Below are positions 57,260 to 64,000 of a DNA stretch of 64,000 bases, one piece after another (the first letter of the stretch is position 1; each line of letters begins with the position of its first letter). Origin of the DNA: PALSA-1004 sp963829085. GTDB lineage: Bacteria; Pseudomonadota; Gammaproteobacteria; Burkholderiales; SG8-41. The stretch lies in the NCBI GenBank assembly GCA_963829085.1, contig CAWHHJ010000004.1, positions 372,001 through 436,000 of the forward strand. The letters run 5' to 3'. The translations under genes and the position numbers were made by a program. The notes under the pieces are model-generated. The model was not told the DNA's origin. It was given only the letters and a program-made list of their open reading frames with translations, and did no database searches.

Positions 57260-58945
57260 GTGCCGCGTAAGAGCACGCAGTTCAGCAAGCTGCTGCGCGA
57301 CCGGTTCGGTATCGAATCACTTCGCGCGGGTCAGCAGGAAGTGATCGATAGCGTGCTGGCCGGACACGATACGCTCGCCATCATGCCGACCGGCGCCGGC
57401 AAGTCATTGTGCTACCAGTTACCCGCGCTGCATCTCGGCGGCACCACCGTCGTCGCGTCACCGCTGATATCGCTCATGAAAGATCAGGCGGACAAGCTCG
57501 ACGAAGTCGGCGTGGATGCAACGCAGGTCAACAGCACGCTGACTTCGCGCGATGAGTCGACGGCGATCGCAGATATCAAACAATCTAAACACGACGTAGT
57601 GTTCGCCACGCCCGAGCGCCTGGCGGACCCGGAATTCATCGCCGCTCTGCGCAAGAATGACATCAAGCTCTTTGTGATCGACGAAGCGCACTGCATTTCA
57701 CAATGGGGACACGATTTCCGTCCTGCATTTCTCGAGCTGGCGGGCGCCGTCGCGGCGGTGGGTAAACCGCCGGTCCTCGCGCTTACTGCCACTGCGACAG
57801 ACGCCGTAATCGACGATATCCGACGTCAGCTCGGCTCGCCGCGTATGCGCGTCATCAACACCGGCATTTATCGCGAGAACCTTCACTACGCCGTCAGGCA
57901 GGTCACCAACGCGCAGGAAAAGCATACGAGTCTCTTGAGCTTCGTCAAAAATAATAGCGGCTCGGGCATCGTCTATACAGCCACGGTAAAAGCAACCGAA
58001 GAAGTGTATGGCTGGTTATCGGAGGCCGGGGAATCGGTCACGCGCTATCACGGCCGTCTCAGCGCGTCCGAGCGTATGCATAATCAGGATGCTTTCATGC
58101 GCGGAGATGTGCGCGTAATGGTCGCGACCAATGCGTTCGGCATGGGCATCGACAAACCGGACATCCGCTTCATTCTGCATTACCAGTTCCCGGCTACGCT
58201 CGAAGCGTACTACCAGGAGAGCGGCCGCGCAGGACGCGACGGCAAGGCCGCCGCATGCACGCTGCTCTACGACAGAACCGACCGCAGGATTCAGCAATTC
58301 TTCCTGGTCAGGCGCTATCCGGTCGCTGGCGATATCAGCGCCGTGCATGAAGCGCTGCGCACAGCAGGCGCTGAGCAAGGCTCCGTGACCATAGATGACG
58401 TCAAGGCGCATGCAACGCTTACTGCATCGACGAAACAACTGATCGCACTGAAGCTGCTGAAAGATGCCGGCGTCGTCGCACAGGACAGAAAACACCGTTA
58501 TCGGCTGACGCGGACAGATTCAAGCGACGCTGACTTCGAGCGCCTGGCGGAAGAATATAAGAACAAGACTGCACAAGATCACGACAAACTGGAGCGCATG
58601 GTCTTTTATGCGCAAAGCGCATTCTGCCGCTGGCGCGTCCTGCTCGAGTACTTCGGCGAAGATGCGAAGCCAGAAAGATGCGGTCATTGCGACAATTGCG
58701 TCAGTCCCCCTGCTGTGGTTGCCGAACTGAAGCCGGTGGTAACCGACTCGCCGGGCGAAACGCTACGCCGCGCTAAATTTGCCGCCGGGCAGTGCGTCGA
58801 TGTGCGGCGCTTTGGTGAAGGCCGCGTCGTAACGGCCGCTGCGGACAAGATCTCGATCGTATTCCCTGACGGAAACACACGCACCTTCCTCCCTGAGTTC
58901 GTCAAAGCATGCAAGGCGCGTCGGGCAGCTGCAGGCGCAGCCTGA
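57260..58945 (+). CDS. recQ: RecQ family ATP-dependent DNA helicase
   Basis: 561 residues from GTG 57260. Walker A in MPTGAGKSLCYQ (residues 42-53), DEAHCISQWGHDFRP from 141, LTATAT, and QESGRAGRDGKAAACTLLYD. Zinc-type Cys456, 474, 477 and 480 (FCRWRVLLEYFGED, CGHCDNC) have the RecQ spacing. Between the helicase core and these Cys lies a winged-helix-like stretch (VHEALRTAGAEQGSVTIDDV). After them comes GQCVDVRRFGEGRVVTAAAD, an FGxGxV-type small domain, instead of the usual RQC winged helix and HRDC. It unwinds recombination intermediates. Intact. Convergent with the DUF488 gene. Confidence 0.9.
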   Translation: MPRKSTQFSKLLRDRFGIESLRAGQQEVIDSVLAGHDTLAIMPTGAGKSLCYQLPALHLGGTTVVASPLISLMKDQADKLDEVGVDATQVNSTLTSRDESTAIADIKQSKHDVVFATPERLADPEFIAALRKNDIKLFVIDEAHCISQWGHDFRPAFLELAGAVAAVGKPPVLALTATATDAVIDDIRRQLGSPRMRVINTGIYRENLHYAVRQVTNAQEKHTSLLSFVKNNSGSGIVYTATVKATEEVYGWLSEAGESVTRYHGRLSASERMHNQDAFMRGDVRVMVATNAFGMGIDKPDIRFILHYQFPATLEAYYQESGRAGRDGKAAACTLLYDRTDRRIQQFFLVRRYPVAGDISAVHEALRTAGAEQGSVTIDDVKAHATLTASTKQLIALKLLKDAGVVAQDRKHRYRLTRTDSSDADFERLAEEYKNKTAQDHDKLERMVFYAQSAFCRWRVLLEYFGEDAKPERCGHCDNCVSPPAVVAELKPVVTDSPGETLRRAKFAAGQCVDVRRFGEGRVVTAAADKISIVFPDGNTRTFLPEFVKACKARRAAAGAA

Positions 58946-58971
58946 GGACGGCGACACGACCGGTACGGAGA

Positions 58972-59519
58972 CTAAAGCGTCAAGGCGAGCTGCATAGCGG
59001 CGTCGTACAACAACTTGCCACTGGCCGTGAGCCGCGCACCTGCCCGCAGCGAGTGACAGCGAACATCCTGCGCTGATATCAAGTGGAGCACCCGGGCGCC
59101 ACGTACTAGCAAAGCATCGGCGATGAATCCGCGGTGACAATGCTCGGGATTCGTTTCTGCGCACATCAACGCGGTCGCTGCGGATTCACTGGCCGCTAAC
59201 ACCCTCGCGACGCCCGTCTGAAAGCTCTGCGACTCGCCATATGGTCGGCAAAGCCGCGGAACCCGGCATCCGTCAGTGCAACATGCAGCGAATCGGGTTT
59301 CGACCGGCGCATGCCGCCCAATGCCTCGTCTTCCCACATATAGCGTATCGAGCTCGCGTTGAGCGCAGACATGAGCGGCGTGCGCGAGAAATGCGGATTG
59401 CGGCGCGAGTGCGGATAGGCACGCACATCGACGACGCAGGTCACGCCTGCATGTGTCAGTAGGTCGATGAAGTCCGCGAGCGAGCGATTGCCATGTCCGA
59501 TGGTGTAGATAATCGTCAT
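58972..59519 (-). pseudogene. DUF488 family protein, frameshifted
   Basis: ATG 59519 gives TIIYTIGHGNRSLADFIDLL, the DUF488 N-terminus, then CVVDVRAYPHSRRNPHFSRT and SIRYMWEDEALGGMR. The frame breaks near 59239-59245 (one base lost). The next frame continues YGESQSFQTGVARVLAASES and ALMCAETNPEHCHRGFIADA, the conserved CAE..P..CHR block, to 58972. Repaired length about 182 residues. DUF488 proteins are of uncertain function, sometimes linked to DNA-handling genes; here it is convergent with recQ. Confidence 0.82.
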
Positions 59520-59550
59520 TAGATGTATGAAATGCGGCGCTGTAGCGTGC

Positions 59551-60544
59551 TCACAATTTGACCGACCGCCGGGACTGTATAGATTCGATAGCGGCGCTTG
59601 CAAGCTCGATCACGCGCACACCGTCCTCGCCCGATGCGAGGGTGCCGCGGCCGCCTCTCACTTCGGTCGCAAACGCATCGATTTCCCGGCGGTAGGTAGC
59701 CGTCGGCGCAAACCGCTCTTCACTTGTGCCGGCCTCCGTTGTGACGCGTAACCAGTGCTCGTCGACCCACCGCACCGCTGACGTCGTCAGCATGCCCTTG
59801 GTTCCCTGGATGCGCAAATCATTCGCCGCATACGGTATTTCCCGGCTCGCGCGCACGACGACGTGGCAGCGCTCGGCCAGCATACCGAGGACCGCAATGG
59901 TATCGTCAGGTACGCCCTGGGCGTCGGTCGGGATGCGAATACGCCGACACCTCGGTCATGCGAAGTCCGCTTAGCCATTCGACCTGGTCGAGCAGATGCA
60001 CGGCGACATCGAACAGCACTCCGCCCTGGCGCGCGTCGTTGCGCCAGGCGCCGCGCTGGCGCAGTGGCGCCGTGCGCTCGAACAGCACAGAGCGCAATTC
60101 GCCGAGTGCGCCGGATGCGATGATATCGCGCACGCGGATCAGCGCTTCTTCGAGCCTGATCTGAAACGCCACGCGGAAGATAACGCCGGCCGCATTGCAA
60201 GCCGCGACCATCTCTCTGCCGTCTTGAGCGGACAACGCAAGCGGTTTTTCGCACAGAATATGTTTTCCCGCACGTGCCGCCGCCAGCACCATCGCATGAT
60301 GGTCGGCATTCGGCGTTGCGATGAAGATGGCCTCGACATCCGCCGCAGCGAGCTCTTCAATGCTCGTATAACACTGTTCGACGCCAAACTTTTGCGCGAA
60401 CGCGCGCGACTTATCGGGCGTGCTGCCAACGCAGCCAACCAGCACCGAATGCGATGATTCGACAATCGCGGGCGCAATCTGCTCGTTAACTAGGCCGCCG
60501 AGTCCGATCACACCCCAGCGTACCGGATTTTGTTTTTGCGCCAA
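59551..60544 (-). pseudogene. Gfo/Idh/MocA family oxidoreductase, frameshifted
   Basis: Residues 1-200 (WGVIGLGGLVNEQIAPAIVE, IFIATPNADHHAMVLAAARA, CEKPLALSAQDGREMV, GGVLFDVAVHLLDQVEWLSG) are in one frame; from about 59938 the next frame continues RIPTDAQGVPDDTIAVLGML and ends YRREIDAFATEVRGGRGTLA to SVKL at 59551. One extra T explains the break; repaired length about 330 residues. Same family as the gene at 2094-3113, here without an adjacent Bug gene. Divergent from the polysaccharide deacetylase pair, 137 bp away. Confidence 0.84.
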
Positions 60545-60681
60545 GCGCTCTCCATTGCCGCAGACGATTGCGGGCGAGTATAGGTAATAACCAAATCAGC
60601 AACAAGCCGCAGGACCGCTTTGCCGGCGCGAACGATTCGCGTATATTGACGACGCTCACAATACGAAGTCGCACGCAAATC

Positions 60682-61494
60682 ATGCAAGGCAAGTATCGCT
60701 GGCCCGACGGCGTGCGCTGCGTCGTCACCCTCACCGTAGATTTCGATGGACCATCGCACGAGACGGGTCGCCGGCTTACCCCGCTTGGTGTCAACTCTCA
60801 CGGCAGGTACTCGGGCCGGCGCGGCGTCTACCGGTATCTCGACTTGTTTGAGAAGCATGACGTGCCCGGCACGTTCTATGTACCCGGATATGACGCAGAG
60901 TGTTATCCCGCTGTCGTCAAGGAGATTACCCGTCGCGGCTTCGAAGTCGGCGCCCACGGCTATCTGCACGAAAGCTGGGACGTCGGCGAGCAGGAAGAAG
61001 AGCTGCTCAGGAAATCGCACCAAATTCTGACCGATTTGACCGGTATCGCGCCGCTCGGCTGGCGCTCGCCATCCGGACGCAAGTCAGGGCGCACGGTGCA
61101 AGTGCTCAAAGATCTCGGCTGCATCTACGATTCGAGCGACAAGGATTATGACCTGCCGTATGTCGTGCGCGTCGACGGCAAGCCGGTTGAAGGCATGATG
61201 GAGCTGCCGAGCAGCGCATTCAGTCTCGACGACCATCCCTTCTACAAATTCAGCATGACGCCGCCGTCAGAAGTGCTCGCGCACTGGCAGCAGGAGTTCG
61301 AAACGCTGTATCACGAGAACGGCTACTTCATGCTCATGGTGCATCCGCGCAGCGGCTGGGGTTCGGGTACTCCGGCGCGCGCCCGCGTGATGGAAGAGAT
61401 GATCCGCTTTATCAAGCAGCATGAAGGCGTGCAATTTTTTTCTGTCGCCGGACTCGCAAAGTGGTGTCTTCAGAACCGGCAACACTTTGATTGA
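60682..61494 (+). CDS. Polysaccharide deacetylase family protein (PuuE/allantoinase-like)
   Basis: 270 residues from ATG 60682; longer frame from 60568 lacks support. NodB-homology fold with VTLTVDFDGPSHETG (Asp pair of motif 1), FEVGAHGYLHESWDVGEQEE (zinc HxxxH of motif 2), GWRSPSGRKSGRTVQVL and LMVHPRSGWGSGTPARARVM with the late catalytic His. No leader, so cytoplasmic, like the allantoinase/peptidoglycan deacetylase-like group that hydrolyses N-acyl or ring amides. The next gene begins 4 bp after its stop and is a paralog. Confidence 0.88.
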   Translation: MQGKYRWPDGVRCVVTLTVDFDGPSHETGRRLTPLGVNSHGRYSGRRGVYRYLDLFEKHDVPGTFYVPGYDAECYPAVVKEITRRGFEVGAHGYLHESWDVGEQEEELLRKSHQILTDLTGIAPLGWRSPSGRKSGRTVQVLKDLGCIYDSSDKDYDLPYVVRVDGKPVEGMMELPSSAFSLDDHPFYKFSMTPPSEVLAHWQQEFETLYHENGYFMLMVHPRSGWGSGTPARARVMEEMIRFIKQHEGVQFFSVAGLAKWCLQNRQHFD

Positions 61495-61498
61495 TGCT

Positions 61499-62359
61499 AT
61501 GACCGCGAACACGTCGATATGGCCGAACAGCCGCAACTGCGCGGTGTTGATCACAGTCAATCTCGACGCCGAGTCCGTCGATCTGCATGAAGCTAAGCGG
61601 GAGAACTTGTACGGCCGGTATTCGTATGGACGCTACGGCATGCGCGCGGGCGCGTCGCGATTGCTCGACGTTTTTCGCGCGCACGCCATCAATGCGACTT
61701 TCTTTGTACCGGCACTCGATGCTGAAAACAATCGCGCGGTTATCGACTCGATACTCGAGGACGGCCATGAAGTCGGCGCACGCGGATATGCGTACGAAGA
61801 TCACAGCAGGCTAGGGCCACTGCAGCGTGCGACGCTCGAGCATGCGCATACAGTGCTGACGAAGATCACGGGCGCCAAACCGGTCGGCTGGCGCGCGCCG
61901 TTCGGGTTGCTCAGCACCGAGACATTTCAGCATCTGGCCGATCTTGGCTATCGGTACGACAGCAGCTTTCAGGACGATGACTATCCCTACGTCGTCGACT
62001 GCGGCGGCGGCCGCCAGCTCGTTGAGCTGCCGACGTTCGAGGCCTTGACCGATGCGACGTTCTACAACGCGCGCCACTCGCACAGTCGCGTGCTCAAGGT
62101 ATGGAAAGAGGAATTCGATGCCATGTACAGCGCTGGCCACTGCGTGAACGTAACACTGCATCCGCGCGGCGACTACGGCTCAGGACGCGCGATCCGCGCG
62201 CGGGTCGTCGACGAATTCATTACGTATATGGCCCGCCATCCCGGCGTTTACTTTACAACCGGACGCGAGCTCGCGAGCTGGTGGGCTGGCGAGCACCCGC
62301 AGTCTGAGCCGGTTGGCGCCAATCTTGTTCCATTCGATGCTGCGCTCGCCCGCGGCTGA
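61499..62359 (+). CDS. Polysaccharide deacetylase family paralog lacking metal ligands
   Basis: 286 residues from ATG 61499 (a longer frame opens at 61421 inside the previous gene). Collinear with the upstream deacetylase: VLITVNLDAESVDLHEAK, YGRYGMRAGASRLLDVFRAH, ATFFVPALDAENN, VGWRAPFGLLSTETFQHLAD, VTLHPRGDYGSGRAIRARVV. But motif 1 has Asn-Leu-Asp where the partner has Asp-Phe-Asp, and motif 2 HxxxH is RGYAYED. It is thus probably inactive or of altered chemistry, perhaps a partner subunit of the first protein. Translationally coupled (4-bp gap). Confidence 0.85.
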   Translation: MTANTSIWPNSRNCAVLITVNLDAESVDLHEAKRENLYGRYSYGRYGMRAGASRLLDVFRAHAINATFFVPALDAENNRAVIDSILEDGHEVGARGYAYEDHSRLGPLQRATLEHAHTVLTKITGAKPVGWRAPFGLLSTETFQHLADLGYRYDSSFQDDDYPYVVDCGGGRQLVELPTFEALTDATFYNARHSHSRVLKVWKEEFDAMYSAGHCVNVTLHPRGDYGSGRAIRARVVDEFITYMARHPGVYFTTGRELASWWAGEHPQSEPVGANLVPFDAALARG

Positions 62360-62376
62360 AACTCGCGCACCAGCGC

Positions 62377-63370
62377 TTAATCGAGCTTGCCCGCGATTCT
62401 GCTGATCAGCTTGCCATAGCTTTCATAGTCTGCACGCAACCTGGCGGCGAATTGGTCCGGCGTGCGCGCAACTGCTTCCATGCCCTGCGCAGTCCACTGC
62501 TCTTTGACGTCGGGCGCAGACAGATATCGTTTCCATTGCGCTGTTCAGCCGGCTGATGATTTCGTTCGGCGTCGCGGCCGGCGCAAGAATGCCCTGCCAT
62601 CCAACGAGCTCATAGCCGTGCAAGCCGCCTTCGGCGATCGTCGGCACGTCAGGCAGCGCTGCTATCCGCGCGGGTCCCGTCACGCCGATTGCCCGTAAAC
62701 GGGAGAGCGAAACGTGCGGCAACAGAAAAACGGGGCTGTTCCACATGAGATCGACGCGACCGGTGACTAGATCGCTGATCGCGGTCGATCCACCGCCGCG
62801 ATATGGCACGTGCAGCATGTCGATATCTGCCATCGCGCAGAAGAGTACGCCGGCCAGATGATAAGCGCTGCCGACACCGTTGGAGCCGTATGAGAGGTTG
62901 CCCTTGCGCGCTTTGGCGAGCGCAACCAACTCGCGCACAGTCTTAGCGGGCACTGCGGGATGCGCCACGAGCAGATGCGAGAACTCGCCGATCGGTGCAA
63001 TCGGCGCGAAATCGCGCAAAGGATCGAAACTCACTTTCTGCAAATGGGGCGTCGCCGCAAGCGCCGACCCGGGCGCTGCCAGCAGCGTATAGCCGTCCGG
63101 AGCGCTTCGTGCAACGAATTCGTTCGCGATCATCCCGGTGGCGCCGGGCCTGCTATCGACAACGACCTGCTGTCCGAGCAGCAGCGATAATTTTTGTGCG
63201 ATGGTTCGCGCATTGATGTCCATCGAGCTGCTGGTCGCGTAACCATGCACGAGTCTGATCGTCTTGGTTGGATAAGCGTCAGCACTCAGCGCACAGGCAG
63301 GCAGCAGCCATGCGAGAGCGATTCCGAGGCGCGCTGAGCCATGCAAAACGGTCGCCAATCGCTGCAACAT
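62377..63370 (-). CDS. Bug/TctC family receptor, frameshifted near C-terminus (Bug20)
   Basis: ATG 63370, leader VLHGSARLGIALAWLLPACA. LVHGYATSSSMDINARTIAQ lacks the PGG loop entirely (HGYATSSS). SRPGATGMIA, APDGYTLLAAPGSALAATPH, LHVPYRGGGSTAISDLVTG follow. At about 62530-62532 an extra A (GAAAC) shifts the frame; the next frame reads YLSAPDVKEQWTAQGMEAVA, then YGKLISRIAGKLD, stopping at 62377. Repaired length about 331 residues. No stop codon separates it from the SAM hydrolase frame upstream on this strand. Confidence 0.84.
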
Positions 63371-64000
63371 TATCGTTGTCGGGTTACGCAGCAGACCTAT
63401 CAAACGAGCCCGGAAGATCGGCTGGCCGATGTCGAGCTTCATACATCGCGCGGCACGACATCCATTAGCAGCGATCTCGATCAATCCAAGACTGTTTTCG
63501 TACCAGAACGGCTCGCCGACTTTCGCTTCGGAAAATACCCGGGCGTACCCGACTGTGTAGCCCGCGATGCTGAAGCGCGCCGTTTGCGCTACGCCGTGTG
63601 CCCGCAGTCCGGTGACCGCATTGCCGTAATGATCCACGTAAATGATTTCCGCCAGATCGGCTGGACCGAAGTCGACATCGAACTTATCGACCGGCACGGC
63701 CTTGTCCTCTGGAAACGCTCCACGTGCAATCGACGCAGCAACAGGTGCGAACAGATCGCGTCCATGAAACGAGGCCGAGAGTCGTTCCGGGCGCCATGTA
63801 ATTCGCCAGCGGGTGCATGTAGCGACTCGCGCAGCAATCACCGACAGCAGGCCATTGTCCGGACCCACAAACCAGCGTTGATCGGCTTCCAAGACGACGG
63901 CATCCCGCGCTCCGCCGACGCCCGGATCGACGACAGCCATAACCGTTCCGCCTTGCGGCACACGAGTGGCCAGCGCCGTGAGTAGATGTGCACCCGCCTT
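63371..64000 (-). CDS. SAM hydrolase (DUF62, S-adenosyl-L-methionine hydrolase), 5' end outside window
   Basis: About 210 C-terminal residues of a SAM hydroxide adenosyltransferase (SAM + H2O to adenosine + methionine). Motifs: VMAVVDPGVGGARDAVVLEA, WFVGPDNGLLSVIAARVATC, FHGRDLFAPVAASIARGAFP, EIIYVDHYGNAVTGLRAHGV and GEPFWYENSLGLIEIAANGC. The first ~50-60 residues with the TDFG motif lie beyond base 64000. The frame has no stop and runs on into Bug20. In another frame a TAA at 63384-63386 would end it 14 bp before the Bug20 start, so a one-base indel around 63390-63410 is suspected. Confidence 0.82.

Noticed and set aside
57087..57344. 85-codon plus-strand frame between SDR and recQ
   Set aside because: No family resemblance, and it overlaps the recQ start in another frame.
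1..64000. Programmed ribosomal frameshifting as an explanation of the breaks
   Set aside because: Sites show no slippery heptamer or common pattern, and unrelated genes are affected.
1..64000. Mobile elements, CRISPR arrays, tRNA or rRNA genes
   Set aside because: No transposase or integrase motif, no direct-repeat array and no tRNA T-loop or rRNA-like stretch was noticed in a reading of the sequence; a small RNA could be missed without a covariance search.

Overview
The window is a high-GC (roughly 60% by eye), gene-dense stretch of Gram-negative chromosome. It has tamA-tamB, many Sec leaders, a Tat-exported molybdenum enzyme and lipoproteins. The huge excess of Bug/TctC-type periplasmic receptors points to a betaproteobacterium, most likely Burkholderiales near Bordetella, Achromobacter or Cupriavidus. 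That placement is inferred from gene families. No rRNA, tRNA, CRISPR array, phage or transposase was recognised.

The dominant feature is about 20 Bug/TctC solute receptor genes (numbered Bug1 to Bug20 here) in 64 kb. There is also one TRAP (DctP-type) receptor and two ABC type-3 receptors, and no membrane transporter subunit (no TctA/TctB, DctQ/DctM or ABC permease). Most receptors are next to a different enzyme of organic-acid or related metabolism: MmgE/PrpD, Gfo/Idh/MocA, enolase superfamily, D-2-hydroxyacid dehydrogenase, ACMSD-like or atrazine-hydrolase-like amidohydrolases, Zn cyclase, cupin, SDR, RidA or TauD. The layout looks like a storehouse of receptor-plus-enzyme cassettes sharing permeases encoded elsewhere.

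Layout: 1-4.1 kb, MmgE/PrpD-Bug1 facing Bug2-Gfo/Idh. 4.3-14.2 kb, a collinear plus-strand run (Bug3, DctP, MmgE/PrpD, Bug4, NHL propeller, Bug5, ABC receptor lipoprotein, NIPSNAP, PQQ alcohol dehydrogenase) facing a cytochrome c and a periplasmic protein. 15.6-19.8 kb, Bug6, ATP-grasp ligase, Bug7, hydroxyacid dehydrogenase. 20-22.7 kb, an isoquinoline-oxidoreductase-like molybdenum hydroxylase pair. 23-28.4 kb, tamA-tamB. 28.4-32.6 kb, a minus-strand operon RidA-Bug8-hydrolase-TauD-nitroreductase. 32.8-42.9 kb, Bug9 to Bug12 with an enolase-superfamily enzyme, cyclase, GNAT, a stand-alone receiver and an ABC receptor. 42.9-50.6 kb, a minus-strand run of eight genes with four tandem Bug genes, then cupin-Bug13-ACMSD-hydroxyacid dehydrogenase. 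50.9-57 kb, amidohydrolase-Bug18 and enolase-superfamily/Bug19-SDR. 57-64 kb, recQ, DUF488, Gfo/Idh, two polysaccharide deacetylases, Bug20 and an edge-truncated SAM hydrolase.

About 21 reading-frame breaks, nearly all single-base, affect about 18 genes including tamB. By the simplest repair they are mostly +1 insertions. Their density and lack of functional preference suggest indel errors in the underlying sequence more than gene decay, but this cannot be decided from the sequence alone. Broken genes are given at their inferred full extent with the break position stated.
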